Counted from the stretch's first letter, positions 34,405-43,750 are shown. The stretch is 63,222 nucleotides of DNA from JBHELQ01 sp046262995 (GCA_046262995.1 JBHELQ010000086.1:1-63222), one strand, 5' to 3'. Program-made: numbers and translations. The notes: generated from the sequence alone by a model not told the origin.

Positions 34405-35965
34405 ACCGAACGCGCAGTCGCTCCCATTGGTAGGGGTAGTCGCCGTCCGGGGCGCTCGTGCTCGGCAGCATGCGGTAGTGCGTGCCGAAGAGCTTGTTGA
34501 AGACGTAGCGCAACGTGTTCACGGTGTTGGGCGGCCGGGGCGGCCGCACTCCGCTGACGCCCGGAAGCGAGAAGGCAAGCAAGCCCTTGACCCGGATGTC
34601 CAGGACCGTCGGCTCGTCGAACGTCTTGTCTCCCGACTCGAAGCCCTCGTCGGCCTGGAGGACGATCACCGCGTCCTTCGAGTGCCTCCGAATCGTGTCG
34701 ACGGTATGGAGGAGCTTGCCCTCGAGGTACCTCAGCTGAGGGAGGTAGTAGCGCATCCCGAGCCGTGAGTGGATGACCTCGTCTGAGGTGCTCGGGAAGG
34801 TGACCGCCTGCCCTCGTGCTCCGAAGATGTAGGGGTCGTGCGGCAGCAGGGTGTGGAACACGACGAGCTTCGGGCTGCGCTGGCCGGGCACCGAGTCCAG
34901 CCGTGAGAAGGATGAGCGGTAGTTCCGTCGGAAGCGTTCGTCCTGAGCGCCGTCGTCGAAGCCGAAGCGCCCTCCGATCTCGCGAAGGACGCTCTTCCTA
35001 AGCCAGAGGCTCGGGAAGCTGTCCGGTGTCGCGACGGAGGAGATATCGGGGTTGCCGGCGGCGAACGTGACCTCGTCGCTGTCGAGATGGACGTGCCGAT
35101 ACCCGAGTGACTTCGCCAACCGCGATGCGCGGCTGGACTCCATCAGCGTCTTCAGCGGGCGAACGTCCTGCGACTTCTTCCCCAGGACCCTTCCGAGGCC
35201 CTCGAGGTAGCCCATGTTGAGCTCAGCCGCGATGTTCGACTCGCTGTCGGAGTACGGGCTGCGGGCATCCTCGGAGATCGTGAAGCCGCGCCGTCTCAAC
35301 TGGGCCTCGAAGGCGCTGTTGTCGTAGTGGAAGTAACGCCTGAGGACGTCCGCGCGCGCGTAGTCGTCCGGGACGATCACGTAGATGTCGGGCCGCTTCA
35401 CTGCCGTCCTGGGGGCCGGCAGCGGGTCGGTCGCCCAGAGCCGCGGATCGGAGGCTCGCACCGCGGGGTGCCTGTGCTGATAGCTCGCGACCTTGAGCGC
35501 GGGCGACAGCGTGAGGACGACGGCGGCGACGCCGGCCCCGAGCATCACGGTGCCGAGGCCGCGACGCGCAAGCGCGATGGCGACCGCCGCGGTGGCGCAC
35601 AGCACGAGCCAAAGCGCGAGCGTCAAACCGCCACTGAGGTGGAGTCCGGAGAGGTCGTGCTTGAAGGTGTCCCAGTAGAAGAACCACACGACGACCAGAG
35701 CGGTCAGGGCGCCGGCCTTCGTCCAGCTCCTCGTGACCAGCACCAGGACGCCGTATAGGGCCACCGTCACGGCGAGGGTGATCCCGAGCGGCTGCCAAAT
35801 GACGGCCAGCGGCAGCTCGGTCTCGTTCTCCTCGAACAGCGTTAGCAGCGGATGAGCGGCGAACAGCAACGCGGGGAGCAGCGCGGCGATCCCCCACAAG
35901 GCCCACTTCAACCTCCTCCCCGCCTGCGGCAGGGCGCTGCCGCTCGGGTGCCGATTGACATGCAT
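34403..35965 (-). CDS. Membrane-bound sulfatase/alkaline-phosphatase-superfamily protein
   Basis: 520 aa. Four to five N-terminal membrane segments (about residues 18-165, such as WALWGIAALLPALLFAAH and TALVVVWFFYWDTF) are followed by a large extracytoplasmic domain starting KRPDIYVIVPDDYARADVL. Further blocks VVFHTLLPHDPYIFG and VIVLQADEG fit the sulfatase/phosphoglycerol-transferase group. The usual metal/nucleophile motif is weakly conserved, so activity is uncertain. The ATG at 35965 was chosen at the hydrophobic N-terminus. It uses more A/T than its neighbours and is bracketed by the 36-bp repeats. Confidence 0.75.
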   Translation of the reverse strand: MHVNRHPSGSALPQAGRRLKWALWGIAALLPALLFAAHPLLTLFEENETELPLAVIWQPLGITLAVTVALYGVLVLVTRSWTKAGALTALVVVWFFYWDTFKHDLSGLHLSGGLTLALWLVLCATAAVAIALARRGLGTVMLGAGVAAVVLTLSPALKVASYQHRHPAVRASDPRLWATDPLPAPRTAVKRPDIYVIVPDDYARADVLRRYFHYDNSAFEAQLRRRGFTISEDARSPYSDSESNIAAELNMGYLEGLGRVLGKKSQDVRPLKTLMESSRASRLAKSLGYRHVHLDSDEVTFAAGNPDISSVATPDSFPSLWLRKSVLREIGGRFGFDDGAQDERFRRNYRSSFSRLDSVPGQRSPKLVVFHTLLPHDPYIFGARGQAVTFPSTSDEVIHSRLGMRYYLPQLRYLEGKLLHTVDTIRRHSKDAVIVLQADEGFESGDKTFDEPTVLDIRVKGLLAFSLPGVSGVRPPRPPNTVNTLRYVFNKLFGTHYRMLPSTSAPDGDYPYQWERLRVR

Positions 35966-36113
35966 CCGCTCACTCTTCCACCGGAAAGATGAGATGCCGA
36001 TGAGAGTGGCGCCGGGACTCCGGCCCCTTGGGGGCGGCGAGGGCGCAGCCCTCGCCAGCTCACGGCGAGGCGCCCGGCTGGCAAGGACGCAGGGAGCGGA
36101 GCGTGCGCGAGCA

Positions 36114-36149
36114 CGCGAGCGACCGAGGACGCCGCCAGGCGATGCGCCG
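36114..36149. repeat. 36-bp direct repeat, copy 2, beside tRNA-Phe
   Basis: Second copy of the 34330-34365 repeat, ending 11 bases before the 3' end of tRNA-Phe. Just left of it is a small stem (GCGTGC GCGA GCACGC, 36101-36116). The stretch 35966-36160 otherwise contains no gene I can support; short open frames there are explained by the repeat. Confidence 0.8.
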
Positions 36150-36160
36150 CAGCCGCGAGA

Positions 36161-36233
36161 TGGCGAGGGCCGGAATCGAACCGGCGACACCACGATTTTC
36201 AGTCGTGTGCTCTACCAACTGAGCTACCTCGCC
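36161..36233 (-). tRNA. tRNA-Phe (GAA)
   Basis: 73-nt cloverleaf on the minus strand. The acceptor stem GGCGAGG pairs with CCTCGCC plus discriminator A; the D-arm is GCTCAGTTGGTAGAGC; the anticodon stem-loop CACGACTGAAAATCGTG has anticodon GAA (complement of 36198-36200); the T-arm contains GGTTCGAATCC. CCA is not encoded. Confidence 0.97.
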
Positions 36234-36268
36234 GCGCGCCGCGATGGTAGCGGCGGCGAAGTGGCCCG

Positions 36269-36781
36269 TTAAGCCAGGCCCTCGGCCTTGTACTCGCGCA
36301 GGAAGCCCTCGAACAGGCGGCGGTGGCCCTCCTCGTCGTGCAGGATCGCGATGACCATGTCCTGGGTCACCCAGTCCTTGCCCTCGCAGAACTCGATGAT
36401 GCGGTTGTAGTGCTCGATGGCGCCGCTCTCCGCCTCGATCACGCCCTTGATGACGTGCACGATGTCGGTCTGGTGCTCCGGCGGCTGGAGGTAGGACTGC
36501 TCCGCGCTGAAGTCGACTGAGCCCGGCACCACGCCGTAGAGCTCCTTGATGCGCTCGCCGAACTGGCGCGCGTGGCCGAGCTCCTCCTGCACGTCCTGCT
36601 CGAGCGACTCGATGATCTCCTGGGCGCGCACCCCGTCCGGGTTGATCGAGTTGGCCAGGTAGCTCATGACCGTCTCGACCTCCATCCAGTAGGCCTGGGT
36701 CAGCAGCCCGATCAGCTGCTCGCGCTCCTGCGCCATGTCATCGCCGAGAATTCCCTGTCCGCGTGTCGTCTCTGTAGCCAT
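36269..36781 (-). CDS. Ferritin-like di-iron protein
   Basis: 170 aa four-helix bundle. Iron-ligand motifs appear in each helix: MEVETVMSYL, EELGHARQFGERI (E-x2-H), EAESGAIEHYNRII and DEEGHRRLFEGFL (E-x2-H). This fits bacterioferritin/Dps-like iron storage or detoxification; haem-binding Met is not obvious. The ATG at 36781 is preceded by AGGAAGG. Divergent from the EcsC gene by 28 nt. Confidence 0.88.
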   Translation of the reverse strand: MATETTRGQGILGDDMAQEREQLIGLLTQAYWMEVETVMSYLANSINPDGVRAQEIIESLEQDVQEELGHARQFGERIKELYGVVPGSVDFSAEQSYLQPPEHQTDIVHVIKGVIEAESGAIEHYNRIIEFCEGKDWVTQDMVIAILHDEEGHRRLFEGFLREYKAEGLA

Positions 36782-36809
36782 ACCCTTCCTGTACCACGCG
36801 CACGGAGGC

Positions 36810-37454
36810 GTGAAACTGGCCGCAGACCTCGACACCCGGATCGTCCCCCGCTCCCTCTGGCAGCGCATCCGCGCGCAGCCCGAGCGCGCTCCGGAGCACA
36901 TCGCCCTGGCTGCCGCCGACCGCTTCGGCGCCCAGGCCGCCCATTGGGCCTCCGGCGCGGGGCAGGGCAAGCGAGCCGCGCGCCGAGCCGTCCGAAAGCA
37001 CGTCCGCCTGGCGCGGCTCGAGGGCGGCGCGCTCGGCCTGGGCGGCTTCGTGACCGCCGTGCCCGATCTGGTGGCGCTCGGCTGGGTCCAGAGCGGCATG
37101 GTCTTCCACGTGGCGGCGGCCTACGGCCACGACCCGACGGACCCCATGCGCCCCGCCGAGCTGCTGACCCTGACCGGCTTCTACGACACCCCCGAGCAGG
37201 CCCGGGAGGCCCTGGACGGCACGGGCAAGTCGCTGGCCCGAGCGACAGTCGAGCGCGGCCTGAGCGGCGGGCAGGAGAGGACCCTGTTCAACCGACTGCT
37301 GCGCTTCGCCGGACGGCAGGCCGCGGAGCGCTCTGCCGGCCGCCTGGTCCCGCTGATCGGGGCGCCCATCGGCGCGCTCCAGAACGGCGGCGCCACCAAG
37401 CGGCTGGGTCGCCGTGCGATCGCCTATTACGGCGGCCGTCAGGCCCGGCCGTAG
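36810..37454 (+). CDS. EcsC family protein
   Basis: 214 aa. The conserved core GALGLGGFVTAVPDLVALGW and the following FHVAAAYGHDP helix are typical of the EcsC family, whose function is unknown. GTG at 36810 is chosen from the divergent ferritin-like gene, although GGAGG lies only one base before it; upstream in-frame starts would overlap that gene. Ends 16 nt into the convergent SDR gene. Confidence 0.75.
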   Translation: MKLAADLDTRIVPRSLWQRIRAQPERAPEHIALAAADRFGAQAAHWASGAGQGKRAARRAVRKHVRLARLEGGALGLGGFVTAVPDLVALGWVQSGMVFHVAAAYGHDPTDPMRPAELLTLTGFYDTPEQAREALDGTGKSLARATVERGLSGGQERTLFNRLLRFAGRQAAERSAGRLVPLIGAPIGALQNGGATKRLGRRAIAYYGGRQARP

Positions 37455-38116
37455 ACGGGCACCGCCGCTCCGCTCACGGGCGCCGACTCCTCCGACACGA
37501 GGAAGCGGACCACCCGGGCGATCTCCCCGGGTGTCACCCACTTCGACACGTCGGCGTCCGGCATCGCCGCGCGGTTGGCGGGCGTGTCGATCACGCTGGG
37601 CAGGATCGCGTTGCAGCGCACGCCCTCGTCGCGGTACTCGGTGTCGAGGGCCTGGATGAACGCGAGCACCGCCGCCTTGCCGGTCACGTAGCCCGCCGCG
37701 CCGGGGAACGGGCTGAGCGCGGCGCGCGCGGACACCGCCACGAAGGCGCCGCCACCGCCCTCCACGAGCCGGGGCATCGCCGCCCGCGCGAGCAGGAAGT
37801 TGGGCGCCAGGTTCAGCGCGACCATGCGATCGAAGTCGTCCGGCTCGGTCTCGTGCACCTTCGGCCCGGACGCGAAGCCCCCGACGAGGTTCACGACCGC
37901 CTCCAGGTCCTCGACCGAGTCGACCGCCGTTCGGGCGCCGCCCTCGTCCAGCAGGTCGGCCTGCACGAGCGAGACGCGGTCGCCGAGCTCCGCCTCGATC
38001 CGATCGCGCTCGCGATCCACGAGCCAGGTGGTCGTCACGGCGCGGCCCGAGTTGAGCAGCTCGCGCACCACCGCCCCGCCGAGCGCGCCCGTCCCGCCCC
38101 CGACGAGAACCGCCAT
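37439..38116 (-). CDS. Short-chain dehydrogenase/reductase
   Basis: 225 aa Rossmann enzyme. The N-terminal nucleotide loop is GGGTGALGGAVV, NAG-like region NLVGGFASG, catalytic Ser in VAVSARAAL and YVTGK (Y-x3-K). It is a minimal SDR; NAD(H) or NADP(H) preference and substrate cannot be assigned. Confidence 0.9.
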   Translation of the reverse strand: MAVLVGGGTGALGGAVVRELLNSGRAVTTTWLVDRERDRIEAELGDRVSLVQADLLDEGGARTAVDSVEDLEAVVNLVGGFASGPKVHETEPDDFDRMVALNLAPNFLLARAAMPRLVEGGGGAFVAVSARAALSPFPGAAGYVTGKAAVLAFIQALDTEYRDEGVRCNAILPSVIDTPANRAAMPDADVSKWVTPGEIARVVRFLVSEESAPVSGAAVPVYGRA

Positions 38117-38196
38117 GTCAGGCCCTTATAGGGAACGACGACCGCACGAGAATGGACCCTATCCCGTCCGAGAGCCGATCTACCTTGGGCGCTCCG

Positions 38197-39183
38197 ATGG
38201 AGCAGCCCACGCTCACCGCCAGCAAGATCTTCGTACGCGATCTCCAGGACGGTCAGGACGTCGACACGGTCTTCCTCGTGCGCGAGCGCAAGCTGGCCGA
38301 GACCCGCAACGGCGACCCGTTCCTGCGCCTGGAGCTGGGGGACGTGACGGGCTCGCTCCAGGCCGTGGCGTGGGACGGAGCGACGGAGGCGGCGGCGGCC
38401 TGCGAGCCCGGGGCGGTTGTCCACGCCAGCGGGCGCTTCTCGATCCACGACCGCTACGGCCGGCAGCTGAAGCTGCGCGGGGTGCGCACCGCCGCGGCGG
38501 GCGAATACGAGCTCGCCGACCTGCTGGAGGGACCGCCCGTCACCTACGACAAGATGGCGGCGGATCTCGAGGACCTGATCGACACCGTGCAGCGCCCGTA
38601 CCTGCGCGAGCTGCTCGGGCGGCTGATCTCCCCCACCACCGAGATCGGCCACCGCTGGCATCAGGCGCCGGCGGCGAAGTACTACCACCAGGCCTACCGC
38701 CACGGACTGCTAGAGCACTGCCTGTCAGTGGCCCAGGGCGTCAGCGCGATGGCCGCCACCTTCCCGGGGATCGACCGCGACGTGGCGGTCACGGGAGCGC
38801 TCCTGCACGACATAGGCAAGGTCGAGGCGTACGCCGCGGTGAACGGCGCGATCGAGCTCACCGACGCCGGCAAGCTGCTGGCGGAGATACCGCTCGGCTA
38901 CTACACGGTCCGGCGCGAGATCGAGTCGATCGAGGGGTTCCCGGCCGAGTGCGCCCAGGCGGTGCTGCACATCATCCTGTCGCACCACGGCAAGCTCGAG
39001 CACGGGAGCCCGGTCGTGCCCTGCACGCGCGAGGCCACCCTCGTCCACATGATCGACAACCTGGGCGGCACGCTCGGCAGCTACGACCGGCTCCAGAAGG
39101 CGCTCGCCGACGGGGAGCGCTGGTCGGGCTTCGATCGAGGCATCTCGGCCGCCGCCTACTTCGCCCCGGGCGAAGCCGCTTAG
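38197..39183 (+). CDS. 3'-5' exoribonuclease YhaM-like (OB fold + HD domain)
   Basis: 328 aa. An N-terminal OB-fold (about residues 10-110; TFLVRERKL, GDVTGSLQAVAWDG) is followed by an HD domain with HGLLEHCLSV, GALLHDIGKVEAY and IILSHHGKLEHGS, the metal ligands. YhaM proteins trim RNA and DNA 3' ends. The ATG at 38197 was preferred to an upstream in-frame ATG because it gives the conserved start MEQPTLTASKIFVRDL. Confidence 0.9.
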   Translation: MEQPTLTASKIFVRDLQDGQDVDTVFLVRERKLAETRNGDPFLRLELGDVTGSLQAVAWDGATEAAAACEPGAVVHASGRFSIHDRYGRQLKLRGVRTAAAGEYELADLLEGPPVTYDKMAADLEDLIDTVQRPYLRELLGRLISPTTEIGHRWHQAPAAKYYHQAYRHGLLEHCLSVAQGVSAMAATFPGIDRDVAVTGALLHDIGKVEAYAAVNGAIELTDAGKLLAEIPLGYYTVRREIESIEGFPAECAQAVLHIILSHHGKLEHGSPVVPCTREATLVHMIDNLGGTLGSYDRLQKALADGERWSGFDRGISAAAYFAPGEAA

Positions 39184-39267
39184 CGAGCGGGCTTCACCCC
39201 GCAAATAGCGGTCAGCGACGGCAGGGGGGCCGTACCCCGGCGGGTTTCCGTCTTATCCTCGTGACGC

Positions 39268-41334
39268 ATGGCGAAGGACACCGAGAAGCTCATCCGGCAG
39301 CTGTCGCTGATCTCGTTCCTGATGGCGGAGCGGCGGCCGGTCTCCGCGCTCGAGATCAAGCAGGACGTGGAGGGCTACTCGCAGATGAACGACGAGGCCT
39401 TCGCCCGCCGCTTCTACGCCGACCGCGCCGAGCTCGAGTCGCTTGGCATCCAGCTCAAGGTCGACAAGCCGGCTGAGGGCTACTACGAGGCCGAGAACTA
39501 CTCGCTGCCGCCCGAGAACTTCTACCTGCCCGCAATCGAGTTCACGAGCAAGGAGCTGGGCGCGCTGCGCACGGCGCTGACGCTGCTCGACGGCAAGTTC
39601 GCGTACGCCGAGCCGCTGCGGCTGGCGCTCCAGCAGCTCTCGTGGGGCAAGCCGTCTCCACTGGGGGCGCCCGAGGAGCGCTCGGTCACGCTGACGATGA
39701 CGGCGGGCGCCGGTGGTCGCGACCTCTCCCAACGGCTGTCGAAGATCGAGACCGCGATCTTCCGCCGCAAGACGATCGTCTTCGACTACTACACGATCGG
39801 CCGCGACGCGGAGGAGTCGCGCAAGGTCGACCCCTATCACCTGCTCTACCGCGGCGGGCAGTTCTATTTGATCGGCTACAGCCACGAGCGCGACGACGTT
39901 CGGGTCTTTCGCGTCTCGCGCATCCGCGGGAAGGTGGGCTACTCCTCCAAGGCCGAGCACGACTTCAACCGGCCCGAGCCGGAGCGCTTCGACCCTCGCG
40001 ACTATGCACAACGGACCGACTGGCAGCTCGGCGACACGGTCGGCAGCGCGCGCATCTGGCTCTCCGAGCGAATCGACTGGCTGGCGCTGCGCCACTTCGG
40101 CCAGGCGGGCACCACCACGCCGTCCGAGGAGGTCGAGGACGCCCCCGACGACGGCATCGTGTTCGAGACGGAGTACGCCGACCCACGCCAGATGATCGCC
40201 TGGGTGCTAGGCCTGGGGCCGCGAGCCCGGATCCTCGGCCCGCCGGAGCTGGTCGGCGAGATGGAGGAGCGGCTCGCGTCGATCGCGGACCTGCACTCCA
40301 CGCCGCTCGAGCTGTCGCCGCCCGCCAGGCGCCGCAAGGCGCCGGAGCAGAACGGGGATGTCGAGGATGACGGCGACTCGCCGATCCGTCCCGAGCGCTT
40401 CGCCCGGCTCGTGACGCTCGCGAAGATGCTGATCGACGCCGCCCGGGACGCGCGCAAGCTGGAGGTCGACGAGCTCTGCGAGCGGCTGCACCTGTCGAGC
40501 CAGGAGCTGCGGCAGGACATCGACGTGCTGAACGTCGTGAACTTCGGCGGCGGCAGCTACGTCCTCTACGCCGAGATCCAGGGCAACGTCGTGGAGGTGG
40601 ATCCGGAGCCCTATGGCGACAACTTCGCGCGCCCGGCGCGGATGCTGCCGCTGGAGGCCAAGGCGCTCGTGGCCGCCATCGACCTGATCGGCGAGCACCT
40701 GCCCGAGGGCTCGCTGGCCTCCGCGCGCAAGAGGATCGTCGACACCCTCGGACACGATCCGGCCGAGGAGGGGCTCCAGATCACCACCGCCAAGGGCGAC
40801 GACTCGGAGATCGCCAGGGTGGTGAGCCGTGCGATCGCGGACTCGCGCCTGCTGCGGCTCGAGTACTACAAGGAGAACGAGGACGAGTTCACGAAGCGGA
40901 CCGTCGAGCCCTACAAGCTTATGAACGGCCAGGAGGGCTGGTACGTGCACAGCTGGGACCTCGACAAGGACGCCTCGCGCTCCTACCGGCTCGATCGCAT
41001 CAAGTCGGTCGAGCTGCTCGACGATGGCTTCGAGCCGCGGGAGGGCATCGAGCCCGAGGCGCCGTGGCTCGCCACGGGCGAGGTCGAGTCGCCGCAGGTG
41101 GCCCGGATCTGGATCTCGCCCGAGCGCGCCCGCTGGGCGCGCGAGGACAAGCGCGTCGTCCAGGAGCTGCGCGATGGCGCGGTGATCGCGGAGCGCCACT
41201 TCGCGGGCAGCGAGTGGCTCGCGCGCGAGATCCTGAAGGAGGCCGGAGACGCCGTGGTCCTCGAGCCCGAGGATGCCCGCGAGGCGGTGCTCCAAGCCGC
41301 GGAGCAGCTCGCTCCCCAGCGCGCCCGCCGCTAG
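39268..41334 (+). CDS. PafB-PafC fusion, WYL-domain transcriptional regulator
   Basis: 688 aa containing two complete HTH-WYL units in one chain. The first HTH is at residues 1-75, the first WYL domain about 165-240 (GGQFYLIGYSHERDDVRVFR). After a charged linker near 350 the second HTH begins (RFARLVTLAKMLIDAAR) and the second WYL domain is about 520-590 (EGWYVHSWDLDKDASRSYRL). Mycobacterial PafB and PafC are separate proteins forming a heterodimer that activates DNA-damage genes independently of LexA. A fused form would need no partner. It probably controls repair genes of this genome. Confidence 0.9.
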   Translation: MAKDTEKLIRQLSLISFLMAERRPVSALEIKQDVEGYSQMNDEAFARRFYADRAELESLGIQLKVDKPAEGYYEAENYSLPPENFYLPAIEFTSKELGALRTALTLLDGKFAYAEPLRLALQQLSWGKPSPLGAPEERSVTLTMTAGAGGRDLSQRLSKIETAIFRRKTIVFDYYTIGRDAEESRKVDPYHLLYRGGQFYLIGYSHERDDVRVFRVSRIRGKVGYSSKAEHDFNRPEPERFDPRDYAQRTDWQLGDTVGSARIWLSERIDWLALRHFGQAGTTTPSEEVEDAPDDGIVFETEYADPRQMIAWVLGLGPRARILGPPELVGEMEERLASIADLHSTPLELSPPARRRKAPEQNGDVEDDGDSPIRPERFARLVTLAKMLIDAARDARKLEVDELCERLHLSSQELRQDIDVLNVVNFGGGSYVLYAEIQGNVVEVDPEPYGDNFARPARMLPLEAKALVAAIDLIGEHLPEGSLASARKRIVDTLGHDPAEEGLQITTAKGDDSEIARVVSRAIADSRLLRLEYYKENEDEFTKRTVEPYKLMNGQEGWYVHSWDLDKDASRSYRLDRIKSVELLDDGFEPREGIEPEAPWLATGEVESPQVARIWISPERARWAREDKRVVQELRDGAVIAERHFAGSEWLAREILKEAGDAVVLEPEDAREAVLQAAEQLAPQRARR

Positions 41335-41354
41335 CCGAGCCGCCGCCGCGCCCC

Positions 41355-41813
41355 ATGCCGTCGGTCCGCGACCAGATCAGAATGACCGACGAGGAGATTC
41401 GCGCGTTCCTCGCTGAGCGGATGGTGATGCAGTGCGCGACCGTCGGCGCGCGCGGGCTCCCCCACGTGGTCCCGCTCTGGTACGTCCCCGAGGGCCTCGA
41501 GCTGCGGGGCTGGACATATGCGAAGTCGCAGAAGACCCACAACCTGGAGCGCGACCCGCGGGCCACCGCCGCGATCGAGGACGGAGTGAAGTACGAGGAG
41601 CTGCGCGGCGTGATGATGGAGTGCGACGTGGAGGTCGAGCGCGAGACGGAGCGCGTCGTCGAGTACGGGCTGGCACTGGCCGAGCGCTACGGGGGCGGGT
41701 CCGAGGAGATGAAGCAGGCGTTCCGCAAGCAGGCCGAGAAGCGCGTCGGCCTCCACTTCCGCCCGCGGCGAATCGTGAGCTGGGACCACCGGAAGCTCGG
41801 CGGCCGGTACTAA
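41355..41813 (+). CDS. Pyridoxamine-5'-phosphate-oxidase-like (PPOX) protein
   Basis: 152 aa split-barrel protein. RMTDEEIRAFL, MQCATVGARGLPHVVPLWYV and KTHNLERDPRATAAIEDG are typical of PPOX/F420 or flavin-binding barrel proteins. Catalytic specificity (FMN, F420 or haem) cannot be read. Its TAA shares a base with the ATG of rfbA (TAATG). Confidence 0.85.
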   Translation: MPSVRDQIRMTDEEIRAFLAERMVMQCATVGARGLPHVVPLWYVPEGLELRGWTYAKSQKTHNLERDPRATAAIEDGVKYEELRGVMMECDVEVERETERVVEYGLALAERYGGGSEEMKQAFRKQAEKRVGLHFRPRRIVSWDHRKLGGRY

Positions 41814-42886
41814 TGCGGGAGTTGAAGGGGCTGATCCTGTCCGGCGGCAAGGGCACGCGCCTGCGCCCGATCACCCACACGAGCGCGAAGCAGCTCGTGC
41901 CCGTCGCCAACAAGCCGGTGCTCTTCTACGGGCTCGAGGCGATGGCCGCCGCCGGCATCCGCGACGTCGGGGTGATCGTGGCCCCGGAGACGGGCGGCGA
42001 GATCCGCGAGGTTGTGGGCGACGGCTCGCGCTTCGGCCTCGAGCTCACCTACATCGAGCAGGACGAGCCGCGCGGGCTCGCGCACGCTGTGCTCACGGCC
42101 GAGGAGTTCCTCGGGGAGACGCCGTTCGTGATGTATCTGGGGGACAACCTGCTGCGCGACGGGATCAGCGAGCTGGTCGAGACCTTTCGCACAGACCGGC
42201 CGGACGCCCTGATACTGCTCACGCCCGTCCCGGACCCCGAGCACTACGGCGTCGCGGAGCTGGAGGACGGCCGCGTGGCGCGACTCGTCGAGAAGCCCGA
42301 GGAGCCCGGCACGGACCTGGCTCTGGTTGGCGTCTACATGTTCACCCCCTCTGTGTTCGAGGCCGCCCGGGCGATCGAGCCCTCCTGGCGCCACGAGCTC
42401 GAGATCACCGATGCGATCCAGTGGCTCGTGGACCACGACCGGCGGGTCGATCCCCACATCGTGCACGGCTGGTGGAAGGACACGGGACAGGTGCAGGACA
42501 TGCTCGAGGCCAACCGCCTGATCCTCGACGACATCGAGGAGCGCCTGGACGGCGAGCTGGTGGACTCGCGCGTCGAGGGGCGGGTCGCGATCGAGGCAGG
42601 CGCGCTGCTGCAGCGGACCACCGTGCGCGGCCCGGCCGTGGTCGGCGCCGGAGCGCGGATCAGCGACGCCTACATCGGCCCCTACACGGCCATCGGCGAG
42701 GACGTGGTGATCGACCGCGCCGAGCTCGAGCACTCGATCGTGCTGGCGGGCTCGGCCATCCGCGACCTCGAGTACCGCATCGAAGCCAGCCTGATCGGCC
42801 GCAACGTGCAGGTCGGGCGCGGCCCCGCGCTGCCGAAGGCGTACCGCTTCGTGGTGGGCGACAACGCGGAGATCCAGATCCTGTAG
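41813..42886 (+). CDS. rfbA: Glucose-1-phosphate thymidylyltransferase, long form
   Basis: 357 aa. The nucleotidyltransferase signature LILSGGKGTRLRPITHTSAKQ is at the N-terminus, with YLGDNLLRDG and a C-terminal left-handed beta-helix (hexapeptide-like) of about 100 residues. The extra C-terminal part marks the long RmlA form found in actinobacterial deoxysugar clusters (StrD-like). It makes dTDP-glucose. First gene of an rfbA-rfbD-rfbB set. Confidence 0.9.
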   Translation: MRELKGLILSGGKGTRLRPITHTSAKQLVPVANKPVLFYGLEAMAAAGIRDVGVIVAPETGGEIREVVGDGSRFGLELTYIEQDEPRGLAHAVLTAEEFLGETPFVMYLGDNLLRDGISELVETFRTDRPDALILLTPVPDPEHYGVAELEDGRVARLVEKPEEPGTDLALVGVYMFTPSVFEAARAIEPSWRHELEITDAIQWLVDHDRRVDPHIVHGWWKDTGQVQDMLEANRLILDDIEERLDGELVDSRVEGRVAIEAGALLQRTTVRGPAVVGAGARISDAYIGPYTAIGEDVVIDRAELEHSIVLAGSAIRDLEYRIEASLIGRNVQVGRGPALPKAYRFVVGDNAEIQIL

Positions 42887-42904
42887 GCCGTTAGGCTGCG
42901 GGCG

Positions 42905-43750
42905 GTGAAGCTCCTGGTTCTCGGGGCCGCCGGCATGCTCGGACAGGACGTGCTCCGGGCGGCGCGGTACGTCAACCACGCGGTCGCGGGGCTCGACATC
43001 GACGAGGTCGACGTGACCGATGCGCGCGCCGTGCTCGACACCGTTGCCGAGCACGCGGCCGAGGTCGTGATCAACTGCGCCGCCTACACGAACGTCGACG
43101 GCGCGGAGAGCGACTCCGAGCTGGCGATGCGCGTGAACGGCGAGGCCGCCGGACACGTCGCGCGCGCGGCCGCCGAGCACCACGCCCGGGTCGTGTACGT
43201 CTCGACCGACTACGTCTTCGACGGCGAGAAGGGCGAGCCGTACGTGGAGTCCGACGCGCCCAACCCCCTGTCCGCCTACGGGCGCTCCAAGCTCGCCGGG
43301 GAACAGGCCACGGTCGCGGGCAACCCGCGCCACTTCGTCGTGCGCTCGGCGTGGCTGTTCGGCGCGCACGGACCCAACTTCGTCGGCACGATGCTCGGCC
43401 TCGCGGACGAGCTCGACGAGGTCGTGGTGGTGCGGGATCAGGTCGGCTGCCCCACGTACGCCGTGCATCTGGCGGAGGCGCTGGTCAGGCTCGCCGAGAC
43501 GAGCGCCTACGGGGTGCACCACATAGCGGGCTCGGGCCACTGCTCGTGGTACGAGTTCGCCCAGGAGATCTTCCGACAGGCGGGGGCAGACTGCCGCGTG
43601 CTGTCGTGCACGACCGACGAGCTGGGCCAGCCGGCCCCCCGGCCCGCCTTCGCACCGCTCGACACCGAGTTCGCCGGCCAGGCCATGCGCCTGCCGCCGT
43701 GGCAGGAGGGGCTGGCCGCCTACCTCGCCGAGCGCAGGGTCGCGACGTGA
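42905..43750 (+). CDS. rfbD: dTDP-4-dehydrorhamnose reductase
   Basis: 281 aa Rossmann enzyme of the extended SDR type. GAAGMLGQDVL binds the cofactor, VINCAAYTNVDGAE and YVSTDYVFDG follow, and the catalytic YGRSK (Y-x3-K) is present. GTG at 42905 is used. Its stop overlaps the GTG of rfbB. The expected epimerase gene rfbC is not between or beside them. Confidence 0.93.
   Translation: MKLLVLGAAGMLGQDVLRAARYVNHAVAGLDIDEVDVTDARAVLDTVAEHAAEVVINCAAYTNVDGAESDSELAMRVNGEAAGHVARAAAEHHARVVYVSTDYVFDGEKGEPYVESDAPNPLSAYGRSKLAGEQATVAGNPRHFVVRSAWLFGAHGPNFVGTMLGLADELDEVVVVRDQVGCPTYAVHLAEALVRLAETSAYGVHHIAGSGHCSWYEFAQEIFRQAGADCRVLSCTTDELGQPAPRPAFAPLDTEFAGQAMRLPPWQEGLAAYLAERRVAT

Noticed and set aside
35966..36160. 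Short open frames upstream of tRNA-Phe, including an N-terminal extension of the sulfatase protein
   Set aside because: They read through the direct repeat and tRNA in several frames and carry no conserved sequence; the membrane protein starts at 35965.
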